The position numbers were made by a program, and so were the translations under genes. Below are positions 27,067 to 37,920 of a stretch of 64,000 nucleotides of DNA, piece by piece. How positions within the stretch are numbered: position 1 is the stretch's first letter; each line of letters begins with the position of its first letter. Source of the stretch: Falsiruegeria litorea R37 (lineage in GTDB: Bacteria > Pseudomonadota > Alphaproteobacteria > Rhodobacterales > Rhodobacteraceae); the NCBI RefSeq assembly GCF_900172225.1, contig NZ_FWFO01000001.1, forward strand, positions 930,001-994,000. Direction: 5' to 3'. Under the pieces are notes generated by a model. It searched no databases, was not told the DNA's origin, and worked only from the letters and a program-made list of their open reading frames with translations.

Positions 27067-28085
27067 CTGAGGGCCTCGGACAAGGTCACACGACCGCGTT
27101 TGCGTTGCAGTTCATAGTGACCCAAGGGGGTCCAGCCGACCAGTGTCGTTTCTTCAGGGTCAGCACGGAAAGCTGCCCTCAGGGACGTTTCGAACCCGCG
27201 GCGGTCCTTCTTTGGCATTGGCGCCAGATCCAGTGTGATCTGCCCGCCCAGGCCGCGGACACGCAGGGCGCGGGGCAGAGCCTTGGCGCAGGCAAAGTTG
27301 GCCTTTTGCCCTGCAGCCATCGAGGTATCGCTGCCGGTGTTGACGTCCACTGCGATGAGAGCGCGGGTTGGCTCGATATAAAGATAACCGCCGCCGGGCA
27401 GGGGCTCTACGATGCCTTGCGCCTCGTCCAGTGCGTCCAGTACGCCGTGGTCTTCGAAGCCGCCGGAGTCGGTGACCACTTCGGCTGGATCGCTCCAGTC
27501 GCGCCAGGCCAGCGTGTGGGGGCTATCGCCTTCGGCAAGGCAGGCGATGTCGGTGCCATCGTCGCCCATCACGCGGGCGGCCATCTCGGCCATTTCGGCG
27601 ATGTCCTCGGCGATGTCGCCCTCATCCGCGCCAGCGCAGGACGAGCGGACGATCAGGCCGTAGCCCGACGAACCCATCTCGCCATGGGCGATTTCCAACA
27701 GGCGATCCCGTTCATCTTCGTCCCGGATGCTGCGCGAGATGTTGAGGCCGGGCGCATCGGGCGTGACAATGGCATAGCGGCTTTTGAACAGAACCTTTGT
27801 GGTCACAGGGATTGCTTTGCCGGGTTCGGCATAACCCGTGACCTGTACCAGCAGCATCGCGCCGGGGGCCAAGCCCTTGACCTGGCGCAGGAATGCGGGG
27901 CCGTCGGGGGTGGTCAGGAACATGCCGCCCTGGCCTTTGACCGGGCGGTCGGCGCGGGCGCGATAGATCGTGCCGGGGGCCGGGGCGTCACTCGCGATCA
28001 GGAAATCTTCGAGCTTGCCGTCCAACATCAGCGCGGCTGCCTGGCGGTCGTTGATGTGGTCGAGAACGATTGTACGGCCCTTCAT
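27063..28085 (-). CDS. Ribonuclease E/G family protein, short form
   Basis: A 340-residue member of the RNase E/G family, shorter than RNase G (~490). The catalytic domain carries the two metal-binding aspartates in [12 protein letters not shown] and [16 protein letters not shown], and the middle has [14 protein letters not shown]-type sequence typical of the family. The zinc-link cysteines of RNase E are absent. The start at 28085 ([12 protein letters not shown]) overlaps the maf stop (ATGA). RNA-processing activity is likely; whether it replaces RNase G is unknown. It is followed by yacG with a four-base overlap. Confidence 0.85.
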   Translation of the reverse strand: MKGRTIVLDHINDRQAAALMLDGKLEDFLIASDAPAPGTIYRARADRPVKGQGGMFLTTPDGPAFLRQVKGLAPGAMLLVQVTGYAEPGKAIPVTTKVLFKSRYAIVTPDAPGLNISRSIRDEDERDRLLEIAHGEMGSSGYGLIVRSSCAGADEGDIAEDIAEMAEMAARVMGDDGTDIACLAEGDSPHTLAWRDWSDPAEVVTDSGGFEDHGVLDALDEAQGIVEPLPGGGYLYIEPTRALIAVDVNTGSDTSMAAGQKANFACAKALPRALRVRGLGGQITLDLAPMPKKDRRGFETSLRAAFRADPEETTLVGWTPLGHYELQRKRGRVTLSEALR

Positions 28086-28660
28086 GTGCGCTCCTGATAC
28101 AAGGGGTAGCCCGCGGCCTGCAGCAGGCCCGCGGTTTCCGACAGTGGCAGGCCCACGATACCCGTGAACGAGCCGCTGATCCATGGGATGAAGGCTCCGG
28201 CGGGCCCCTGGATGGCGTAGCCGCCTGCCTTGCCCTGCCAATCGCCAGTGGCGAGGTAAGCGTTGATTTCAACGTCCGAGAGGCGTTTGATCTTGACTTG
28301 GCTGACCACGTCACGCTCCCACAGTTTGTCCCCCTGGCGCACTGCAACTGCGGTGATCACCCGGTGACGTCGGCCCGAGAGGGCGTGCAGGAATTCGGCA
28401 GCTTCACCTACATCGGCGGGCTTTCCCATGATCCGGCGCCCGAGCGCGACGGTGGTGTCGGCGCACAGCACGATGTCATCCGGCGCGGCCTCGACCGCTT
28501 GCACCTTTTCGCGCGCAATACGGACGCAATAGGGGCGCGGCAGCTCGCCTTTCAGGGGGTCTTCGTCGATATCGGGGGGGCGGACGGCGTCGGGCTGCAC
28601 GCCAAGCTGGGCCAACAGGTCCAACCGTCGCGGGCTGCCCGATCCGAGAATGAACGCCAT
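28082..28660 (-). CDS. Maf-like nucleotide pyrophosphatase
   Basis: A 192-residue protein of the Maf/HAM1 family, which hydrolyses non-canonical or modified nucleoside triphosphates (for example dTTP/UTP or m7GTP). The N-terminal [14 protein letters not shown] is the family signature SxSxRR, and a central [14 protein letters not shown] (with Asp and Lys of the active site) and [18 protein letters not shown] near the end are typical. It lies 10 bp after infA and overlaps the RNase gene, forming a four-gene run with yacG. Confidence 0.92.
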   Translation of the reverse strand: MAFILGSGSPRRLDLLAQLGVQPDAVRPPDIDEDPLKGELPRPYCVRIAREKVQAVEAAPDDIVLCADTTVALGRRIMGKPADVGEAAEFLHALSGRRHRVITAVAVRQGDKLWERDVVSQVKIKRLSDVEINAYLATGDWQGKAGGYAIQGPAGAFIPWISGSFTGIVGLPLSETAGLLQAAGYPLYQERT

Positions 28661-28670
28661 GTGGCTGGCG

Positions 28671-28889
28671 TTACTTGAAGCGGTAGTTGATCCGACCCTT
28701 GGTCAGATCGTAGGGGGTCATTTCGACCTGAACCTTGTCGCCGGCCAGAACACGGATGCGGTTCTTGCGCATCTTGCCTGCCGTATGTGCGATGATCTCA
28801 TGGCCGTTTTCCAGCTCGACCCGAAACGTCGCATTCGGCAGGAGTTCCTTCACGACACCGGGAAATTCGAGCGTATCTTCCTTGGCCAT
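28671..28889 (-). CDS. infA: Translation initiation factor IF-1
   Basis: A 72-residue OB-fold protein, [18 protein letters not shown] through to GRINYRFK, of normal IF-1 length. It binds the 30S A site during initiation. The start at 28889 is the universal MAKED form; the upstream in-frame extension to 28913 is not used in the family. It is first in the infA-maf-rng-yacG block. In related genomes, as far as I recall, this block follows the phosphatase gene directly; here the two are about 12 kb apart and on opposite strands. Confidence 0.97.
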   Translation of the reverse strand: MAKEDTLEFPGVVKELLPNATFRVELENGHEIIAHTAGKMRKNRIRVLAGDKVQVEMTPYDLTKGRINYRFK

Positions 28890-28979
28890 GTTGTCTCCAT
28901 CTTGATGTTGCACCTGCAGAATCCGCAGGCCGTGCGTTTAAATGAGCCTATTTGCCCCTTATTTCAAGGCCCCAATCGC

Positions 28980-29855
28980 TTAAACAAGGCTGTTTGTGAC
29001 CGAATTAACCCGGCTGTCCTGTTCGGCCCAGTGGGTTCGGTTCAAAACCACACCATCTGCACGCACATGGGCGATGGCGTCCATGTCAACCTCGCCGTAA
29101 GTCCAGGCGGGGTGGTTCAAGGTGCCCTCTGCCAAAACGCCGGTCATGGGAAAGCCGGTGTCGGGCGGGCCGAATATGCCGCCCATGCCGGTGGTGACGT
29201 CCACCGACTCCGACCAGGGCGCTTCGCCCACCAGTGAAGCCATCGCTGACACACATTGGTTCTCCAGAGCCCGCGCCATTGCTCCGATCCGCACCCGCCA
29301 GTAGCCGGACAGGGCTTCGGTGCAGGACGGGACAAGAAGGATTTCGCATTCGCTCAGCTCGCGACCCAACAGGGGGAATTCGCTGTCGTAACAGATCAGG
29401 ACGCCGATCTTGCCCAGTTCGGTCTCGAAGACCTGCAGCCCATCACCCGGTACCACGTCCCACGGATCGCGTTCAAACCGGGTCATGATCTGCTTGTCCT
29501 GATGTCCCCGTTTGCCGTTTGGCGCATAAAGCGTAGCGCGGTTGACCGGCCTGTCGTAACCATCGTTCACCGGGGCAGACGCACCCAGGATGTGAACGCC
29601 GTGTTCGGCCGCCAATTTCTGATGCAGCGCGTGCACCGGTTCCATCCGGTCGGACACGGCGTGCAGCGATTGCTCCAGATCGGCAGCTACATTGGCGCCT
29701 GCCAGCGTGCATAGCTCCATCGCGCCATATTCGGGGAACACCAGCAGATCGGCGCCTTGCCCGGCGGCGTCGCTGACCCAATGGGCGATCTTGTCTTCGT
29801 ACTGTGACCAGCTGTCGAGCCAGTCGAGCGGATAGGCGGCAGTCGCGATTTTCAT
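28980..29855 (-). CDS. Carbon-nitrogen hydrolase (nitrilase superfamily)
   Basis: A 291-residue amidase/nitrilase-fold hydrolase. The catalytic triad is visible: Glu in VFPEYGAMEL (~residue 42), Lys in the region QDKQIMTRFE, and Cys in IGVLICYDSEFPLLG. Members cleave C-N bonds of amides or nitriles. The start at 29855 follows gggagagag. It is the third gene after MmgE/PrpD and MttB-like genes, with 75 bp separation, so it likely belongs to that catabolic operon, perhaps releasing ammonia or an acid from an amide intermediate. Confidence 0.88.
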   Translation of the reverse strand: MKIATAAYPLDWLDSWSQYEDKIAHWVSDAAGQGADLLVFPEYGAMELCTLAGANVAADLEQSLHAVSDRMEPVHALHQKLAAEHGVHILGASAPVNDGYDRPVNRATLYAPNGKRGHQDKQIMTRFERDPWDVVPGDGLQVFETELGKIGVLICYDSEFPLLGRELSECEILLVPSCTEALSGYWRVRIGAMARALENQCVSAMASLVGEAPWSESVDVTTGMGGIFGPPDTGFPMTGVLAEGTLNHPAWTYGEVDMDAIAHVRADGVVLNRTHWAEQDSRVNSVTNSLV

Positions 29856-29930
29856 GTGGCTCTCTCTCCCTGCGTGATGCGCAGATTAAAGTCACGTCGC
29901 CGGACCTGAGGCAATGACAAAGCGGTCAAA

Positions 29931-31463
29931 TCAGGACAAGTGGATCGGGAACCGTGCCCGGATGTCTGCGTCGATCTCGGGCGGGATGTGATCTGGTTCG
30001 GGTGCCGCCAGAAGGTCCGCTGTGCGTTGGCGCGCGCGCTCCAGCAGGCTCCGGTCATCGGCTGCCGCCCATTCCTGCGGTGTGCGGCGATCGGCCAGCG
30101 CAGGATAGAAGTAATCCGATTGCATCCGGTTCAGCGTCTGTTCATGCCCCAGGAAATGACCGGCTCCGCCAACGCAGACGTCGCGGATGGTTTCCAGAGA
30201 CAATGCCTCAGGTGTCACCTCGAACCCGCGCGTGGCGCGCATCAGCGAGCCGATCATGTCGTTGTCCAAGACAAAGCTCTCCAGCGAACAGCCCAACAGT
30301 GAGCCATACATGCCTGCCGCCTCATAGATCAGGTTGGCCCCGGCCAGCGAAGCCAGCAGTTCGGTGTACCCCTTCTCATACCCGGCCTGAAAATCCGGCA
30401 TCTTGCTGTCGGTCATGCCCGCGCTGACGGCACAGGGGATGTCATAAAACTGCGCCATCTGGGCACAGGCGGCCATCAGCAGGCCTTGTTCAGCACTTCC
30501 CCCCGACATGGCCCCGGTGCGCAGATCGCTGACAAAGGGCAGGGCACCGAATGTGGCCGGATGGCCGGGGTTCAGTAGGTTTACATAAACAAGCCCGGCC
30601 AACACCTCGGCGGTTTGCTGCGCCACCGCCCCGGCAAGGGGCGCAGGGCTGGTGGCGCCCGCCTGTCCGGCCGAAACGAGTTTCAGCGGAATCCCGTGCC
30701 GTGCAGCGCATTCGATGACGCCTAGCGCCTCTTCGGCAAAGGTAAGCGGTGGGACGATGAAACAGGTGGACACACAGATCGGTGGCCTGGAACGCAGCGC
30801 GTCCCGCCCGCCTGCGATGATCGACAGCATCTCGACCGCCTCTTCCATCACATCAGGCGACCCGAACGAGGTGCCGGTGGGTTTCGCTGTCCCCTTGAGG
30901 GAGGCATAGGCGGTGTTCAAATCCATTTCGCGCGGGTCGGTCAGATCGCGGGCCACGACGGTGCGCTGGAACATGTGCAGGTTGGGCAGCGCCTGCGCCA
31001 AACGCGCCATGTCATAAAGGTCACGCAGAGTGGAATCGCGGATCTCGCGGGTTTCACTGTCAACGATGTGGACCGCCGCGCCAGAGGTGCCGAAATGGAT
31101 GCGCGTATCGGATGGGTCGATGTCAAACTCGGGCAGCTGACCATAAAGCTTGAAGCCGCGCCCGGCGGTTTTCAGAACCTCGCGCACCATGGTTTCCGGC
31201 ATCAGCAAACGCCCATCTTCGGTCATCTGCCCACCCGCGGCACAAACGGTTTCAATGCAGGCCGGTGTGGCCCCCTTCAGGCCAATCTCTTCGAGGATGC
31301 GCATTGCCGTCTCGTCGATCATCGCGACCTCGGCGCCGGTCAAGGCGCGGTACCGCCCACCTGCGATGCCAGGCCAAATCGCCTCGGTCGGGCCGCTGCC
31401 TGCGCCGTCTGCGCGTTCCAGCCTGCGGGCGCTGCGGCCCCCGGCCCGTTTTGGTCTGCTCAT
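29931..31463 (-). CDS. Trimethylamine methyltransferase-family (MttB-like) protein without pyrrolysine
   Basis: A 510-residue TIM-barrel methyltransferase of the MttB superfamily. Landmarks are the N-terminal AMRILEEIGLKGATP, HFGTSGAAVHIVD, the glycine-rich SAGQAGATSPAPLAGAV and GAGHFLGHEQTLNRM near the C-terminus. There is no in-frame amber codon, so it is not the pyrrolysine enzyme for trimethylamine; relatives without pyrrolysine demethylate quaternary amines such as glycine betaine onto a corrinoid protein. No corrinoid protein gene is in the window. The start overlaps the PrpD-like stop by four bases. Confidence 0.87.
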   Translation of the reverse strand: MSRPKRAGGRSARRLERADGAGSGPTEAIWPGIAGGRYRALTGAEVAMIDETAMRILEEIGLKGATPACIETVCAAGGQMTEDGRLLMPETMVREVLKTAGRGFKLYGQLPEFDIDPSDTRIHFGTSGAAVHIVDSETREIRDSTLRDLYDMARLAQALPNLHMFQRTVVARDLTDPREMDLNTAYASLKGTAKPTGTSFGSPDVMEEAVEMLSIIAGGRDALRSRPPICVSTCFIVPPLTFAEEALGVIECAARHGIPLKLVSAGQAGATSPAPLAGAVAQQTAEVLAGLVYVNLLNPGHPATFGALPFVSDLRTGAMSGGSAEQGLLMAACAQMAQFYDIPCAVSAGMTDSKMPDFQAGYEKGYTELLASLAGANLIYEAAGMYGSLLGCSLESFVLDNDMIGSLMRATRGFEVTPEALSLETIRDVCVGGAGHFLGHEQTLNRMQSDYFYPALADRRTPQEWAAADDRSLLERARQRTADLLAAPEPDHIPPEIDADIRARFPIHLS

Positions 31464-32800
31464 CTGGGGATCTCCTGAAAGTATTTGGCTGCATCAGGGG
31501 CGTCGGGCCACTGCAGCAGGTGATCGAAACAGCTGCGCGAGAGGGTGGTGATATCCTGAAACTTGTCGGCGAGCTGGTCCGGGCTCATGGGGTTCTGCGG
31601 TGCGCCCAAAGGATAGGCGCAGGTGGTTTCGATAACCTCACCGGACCGCAGCTCAATTGCCAGGCGGTCGGGCTGAAGCGGGTCATAGTTCAGGTTCGGA
31701 TCACGCGCGGGTTCCGACGCGACCGAAGTCAGCGGGATCAGCCGGGTCACAGGGTCAATGTCCCAGAACCCGGCGGCACTGTCGGCCAACGTCAGGCCTC
31801 CGGTTATCAGTGCTTGCGCAAGGCAGGCGGGGGCGGAAAATAAAGCCTCGTTGCGGGTCATAGGGCGATCAAAGGGCAGGATTTCATAGTGAAAGTCAGG
31901 CATCCAAACCTGAATGCGTACGATTTGATCAAGGCGGTGCAGAACCTGATCGCGCACGGAAAGGGCGGCTGTCATCAGCCGATGGGTATAGCCGCAACTT
32001 GGCCAAGGTTTCAGCACCAGCCCATATTCGTCGAGCGCCCAGGGGGACCCAAGCCGCTGTCGTGTGCGGGCACTGCGATCAGCATCGTGCGCACCCAACA
32101 GCCCGGCAAACCCACGTGGGTGGTCAATAACCTGTGCCTGACCTGTCGCGCCTTGGGCCGCCAGTACCGCGGCCTCGACCCCGGTCTGGGCCGCAAACCC
32201 CGCTTGCAAGGGTTTGGCGTTCGAGCCGAACTGAACCGTGTAGCCAACCGCGCGCGATGTTGCGATGGACATGGCCTGTGCAATCTGTGCGTCATCCAGG
32301 CCCAGTTGCCGCCCCACGGCGCCGGCCGCGCCAATCCCGCCCAGGGTGGCGGTGGAATGAAACCCACGCGCATAGTGATCAAGTGTGAGGGCCTCTCCCA
32401 ACCGCATGATGATTTCGCACCCGACCGCATAAGCCGCCAGCAGGTCGCGGCCCGATACGGGTTTCAAATGTGCCGCCGCCAGTAACGCAGGCAGCAGGAC
32501 AACCGTGGGGTGGGTGTTGCCCGGCTCTTCCCAATCATCCAGGTCCCAGGCGTGACCGGCCACGGCGTTGGCAAGGGCTGCATATGAGGCGGGTAAGGTT
32601 TGCACTGTGCCAAGAATTGGCGCGGATCCATCGCCCAAACGGCTATAGGCGGCAAAAGCCCGCTGAGCGACCTCGCTGTGCGCGCCTGCCAAAATGCAGC
32701 CAAAGCAATCTGCGACCGCTTGGGCTGCCACCGCGTGAACAGAGGGCGGCGGGGCGGCAGTTGCGGCAAATCGGGCCATGGCGTGGACCAGCACGATCAT
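31460..32800 (-). CDS. MmgE/PrpD family protein
   Basis: A ~446-residue protein of the MmgE/PrpD family (2-methylcitrate dehydratase and cis-aconitate-type lyases). Features include an all-helical first domain with GCILAGAHSEVAQRA, HAWDLDDWEEPGNTHPT and then FHSTATLGGIGAAGAV, plus WPSCGYTHRLMTA later. The true substrate of most family members is unknown. The start is uncertain: ATG 32800 lies directly after aaagga, GTG 32794 has better spacing, and ATG 32779 is also possible. It is first in the operon and faces a divergent LysR gene. Confidence 0.85.
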   Translation of the reverse strand: MIVLVHAMARFAATAAPPPSVHAVAAQAVADCFGCILAGAHSEVAQRAFAAYSRLGDGSAPILGTVQTLPASYAALANAVAGHAWDLDDWEEPGNTHPTVVLLPALLAAAHLKPVSGRDLLAAYAVGCEIIMRLGEALTLDHYARGFHSTATLGGIGAAGAVGRQLGLDDAQIAQAMSIATSRAVGYTVQFGSNAKPLQAGFAAQTGVEAAVLAAQGATGQAQVIDHPRGFAGLLGAHDADRSARTRQRLGSPWALDEYGLVLKPWPSCGYTHRLMTAALSVRDQVLHRLDQIVRIQVWMPDFHYEILPFDRPMTRNEALFSAPACLAQALITGGLTLADSAAGFWDIDPVTRLIPLTSVASEPARDPNLNYDPLQPDRLAIELRSGEVIETTCAYPLGAPQNPMSPDQLADKFQDITTLSRSCFDHLLQWPDAPDAAKYFQEIPR

Positions 32801-32893
32801 TCCTTTCTCGACGTACGAAACCACAGTGTAACGCTTGAAAAGAACAAAAAAGACGGAAATGGTGAATGACTATAATTCGTGAGTGGAATGATC

Positions 32894-33781
32894 ATGGCTC
32901 GTAAGCCCTTGCCGCTGCAACAGATCAACGCGTTCGAGGCCGCTGCTCGGCATCTGAGCTTTTCTCGCGCGGCCCAAGAGCTGAACGTGCAGCAACCAGC
33001 GATCAGCCGACAGGTGGCAGCTCTTGAAGAGTGGCTGGAGGTCGCGCTGTTTCTGCGGTCCAAGCCCCGCCTGACCCTGACCGAAGAGGGCCAGGTTCTG
33101 GCCACGGCGATTGCCAAAGGGTTCGACGCCATGCATGCGGGGTTCGACGCGGTGCAGATGCGACGACCGGGCGGTGAGATCGTGGTCAATGCTGCCATCG
33201 GGTTCACCAGCTTCTACCTGCTGCCGCGACTGGCAGAGTTTCAGGCGCTGCATCCGGACATCAAGGTGCAGGTGGTCACGCGCGATCAGAACCCGGATTA
33301 CGACGTGGCCCGCTGCGATCTTGTGGTGGTATTTGGCGAAGGCGGCGTGCCCGGCCTGCGCAGCGTGCGCGTTTTTCCCGAGCAGATCGTTGCCGTCTGC
33401 CATCCAGACGTTCTGCCATCCCCGGACCCTGTCCCCCTGCGTGATCTGGCGGACATGCCGTTATTGCACATGTCCGGTCCAGCACATGTTGGCGATTGGG
33501 ACAGATACTTTGACGGCACGGGTCTGCATGCGCCAAAACCGCCCAAACACGACCGTTACCTTAGCTACATGGTCTACTTGCGCGCGATCCAGAGCGGGTT
33601 GGGCGTTGGCACCGGATGGCGTCCGATGATTGACGAATTCCTGAGCAGTGGCGCGTTGGTTCTGGCCTGTGAGCATCAATGCAAGACGGCCCGAGGGTAT
33701 TTCTGTTCGGTCACAAACAGAGCCGATACAAGGCCGGAAGTGGAGCTGTTCCTGAATTGGATTTCAGGCAAGAGTTGTTGA
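32894..33781 (+). CDS. LysR-family transcriptional regulator
   Basis: A 295-residue regulator with an N-terminal winged helix-turn-helix (LSFSRAAQELNVQQPAISRQ, ~residues 22-41) of the GcvA-like type (PLPLQQINAFEAAARHLSF) and a C-terminal periplasmic-binding-like effector domain (NAAIGFTSFYLLPRLAEFQ). The ATG at 32894 has a gagtgga site six bases upstream; earlier starts are less well placed. It is transcribed divergently from the PrpD/MttB/nitrilase operon with about 90 bp between, so it probably controls it. Confidence 0.9.
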   Translation: MARKPLPLQQINAFEAAARHLSFSRAAQELNVQQPAISRQVAALEEWLEVALFLRSKPRLTLTEEGQVLATAIAKGFDAMHAGFDAVQMRRPGGEIVVNAAIGFTSFYLLPRLAEFQALHPDIKVQVVTRDQNPDYDVARCDLVVVFGEGGVPGLRSVRVFPEQIVAVCHPDVLPSPDPVPLRDLADMPLLHMSGPAHVGDWDRYFDGTGLHAPKPPKHDRYLSYMVYLRAIQSGLGVGTGWRPMIDEFLSSGALVLACEHQCKTARGYFCSVTNRADTRPEVELFLNWISGKSC

Positions 33782-33840
33782 CAGGCGGCGGGTCAACGGG
33801 GCCCAATGGTCGCGATTTTTGGTAAGCCAATGGTTCCAGT

Positions 33841-35376
33841 ATGAAAAAAACACTCTCCCTTACTTTTAGTATACTTCTGTCGTCCGCTGTCCATGCGCAA
33901 ACCTATGATATCGTTATCAACAACGGTCGAGTCGTTGATCCGGAAACGGGATTAGATGCGGTTCGACATGTCGGTATCCACGGAGACCAGATTGCAGCGA
34001 TCAGCGAGTTTCCCTTGTCCGGCGAGACGGTAATCGACGCGCGCGGGCAGGTGGTCGCGCCGGGCTTTATCGATTTGCATGCCCATGGATTGAACGTCGG
34101 TGACATGCGGATGCAGGCCATGCAGGGGGTGAGCACCGTTCTTGAATTGGAATCGGGCGTGCTCCCCATCGGGGCCTGGTACGACACACAGGCGAAAAAG
34201 GTGTTGCCGTTGAACTATGGCGCGGCTGCGGCCTGGACCTTTGGGCGGATCGCTGCCTTCACCAACACCGAGCCGCGCGCCACGCCGGATTTCTTTCAGG
34301 ATGCCCAAAGCCTTGATAATTGGAAGCAAGAGATCGCCTATGGCGAGACCTTTAACCGGCTTATGGCGCTTGTGGAACAGGGGTTGTCCGAGGGCGGGCT
34401 GGGGATTGGTGTCAACGCAGGTTATGCCCCCGGATATGGCCAGAAAGAGTATTTTGCGCTGGCAAAGCTGGCGGCTGAATACGACGTGGCGACCTTTACC
34501 CATGTGAGGTATCTGGGTGATCATCAGCCCAACGGCGCTTTTGATGCGATGCAGGAACTCATTGCCAACGCGGCGTTGACGGGTGCACGCATGCATATCT
34601 GTCATATCAACAGCAACTCGGTTCGTGACATTCATGCGACCCTTGATCTGGTTGAGCGGGCGCAAGCGCGCGGTCTGCCGGTCACGGTCGAGGCCTATCC
34701 CTATGGCGCGGGCAACACTGTGGTTGGGGCGGCGATGTTCTCGGGTGAGAACTGGCAGGAACGCTTGAACACCACCGCCCAGGCCTTTCAATTGGGCGAT
34801 CGCCGCTTGACCGAAGACGAGTTGGACGATCTGCAGGCCAACGAACCCGGCACATTCATCACCTGGCATTTTCTGGATGAAGACCAGCCAGAAGACCTAT
34901 CGCTCGTTGATGTCTCGGTCACGCACCCGTCGGTGATGATCGCCTCGGACGCGGTGTTCTGGTCCTACCTCGACGACAACGGTATGTCATTGATTTATGA
35001 GGGCGATGAATGGCCCTTGCCCGATGATGTGTTCAGTCACCCGCGATCTGCCGGGGCTTTTGCCAAGATGCTGCGGTCCTATGTGCGCGAGCGTGGTTTG
35101 CTCTCGTTGAGCGAGGCCATCCGCAAGATGTCCCTGATGCCTGCTCAGATGCTTGAGGAGTTTGTTCCGCAAATGCAGCGCAAGGGGCGGCTGCAGGTTG
35201 GCATGGATGCCGACATCGTGGTGTTCGACTTGGCCACGATCACGGACAACGCGACCTATGCAAATGCCAACCGGCCCGCGACGGGCGTACAGACCCTGCT
35301 TGTGAACGGCGGGTTTGCGGTGCGGGACGGTTCGGTTGTTCTGGACGCGGATACAGGCCGCGCCATCCGGCGATGA
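33841..35376 (+). CDS. Exported amidohydrolase, D-aminoacylase-like
   Basis: A 511-residue metal-dependent amidohydrolase of the N-acyl-D-amino-acid deacylase group. Residues 1-19 form a signal peptide with probable cleavage at SAVHA-Q, so the enzyme should act in the periplasm. The metal site begins with HAHG (~residue 80); the DAE/DGMTL-like family blocks correspond to VVAPGFIDLHAHG (N-terminal) and HSNS-type HICHINSNSVRDIH in the middle. The C-terminal beta-sandwich strand GRLQVGMDADIVVFD is typical. The substrate, perhaps an N-acylated or cyclic amino acid, cannot be read from the sequence. It ends at a shared terminator with katG. Confidence 0.85.
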   Translation: MKKTLSLTFSILLSSAVHAQTYDIVINNGRVVDPETGLDAVRHVGIHGDQIAAISEFPLSGETVIDARGQVVAPGFIDLHAHGLNVGDMRMQAMQGVSTVLELESGVLPIGAWYDTQAKKVLPLNYGAAAAWTFGRIAAFTNTEPRATPDFFQDAQSLDNWKQEIAYGETFNRLMALVEQGLSEGGLGIGVNAGYAPGYGQKEYFALAKLAAEYDVATFTHVRYLGDHQPNGAFDAMQELIANAALTGARMHICHINSNSVRDIHATLDLVERAQARGLPVTVEAYPYGAGNTVVGAAMFSGENWQERLNTTAQAFQLGDRRLTEDELDDLQANEPGTFITWHFLDEDQPEDLSLVDVSVTHPSVMIASDAVFWSYLDDNGMSLIYEGDEWPLPDDVFSHPRSAGAFAKMLRSYVRERGLLSLSEAIRKMSLMPAQMLEEFVPQMQRKGRLQVGMDADIVVFDLATITDNATYANANRPATGVQTLLVNGGFAVRDGSVVLDADTGRAIRR

Positions 35377-35393
35377 TCCTGTTGGCAGGCATG

Positions 35394-35423
35394 AAAAAGG
35401 CCGCGGATCACCCGCGCCCTTTT
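35394..35423. terminator. Bidirectional terminator between the amidohydrolase gene and katG
   Basis: The sequence aaaaaggccgcgg, a short loop and cccgcgcccttttgg form a GC-rich hairpin flanked by A and T runs on the two sides. It lies between two convergent genes and could end transcription in both directions. The stem has one or two mismatched bases. Confidence 0.7.
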
Positions 35424-35440
35424 GGTATTGGTCAATGTGA

Positions 35441-37687
<2,247 letters not shown>

Positions 37688-37920
37688 TCAAAATCGCTGC
37701 GTGAATGCTGAACAAGGCCCACAGCAACCCACCCGGCCGATTCTCACAAACTTTGCGGGAAATCGGGGTCAGGTAGGGTCTGCGGTCGTCCTTAACAGGT
37801 TGGTTTCAAACGGAAATGGCCATTTGTTCCGCAACCCGACTTCAACGCTTCGACTCAAAGCCTAGCGGACAAAATGGATTGGAGAAAATTGTTTATCATC
37901 ATGATTTCAATAGGATTTGG

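Noticed and set aside
27105-28097. A 330-codon open frame opposite the RNase E/G-like gene
   Set aside because: It mirrors the RNase frame exactly and has no ribosome site or family resemblance.
28913-28937. Short hairpin cctgcagaatccgcagg upstream of infA
   Set aside because: A five-base stem without a T run is too weak to call a terminator or a regulatory structure.
29931-31463. A pyrrolysine-containing trimethylamine methyltransferase (mttB)
   Set aside because: The frame has no internal amber codon and no pyrrolysine genes are nearby; it fits the non-pyrrolysine members of the superfamily.
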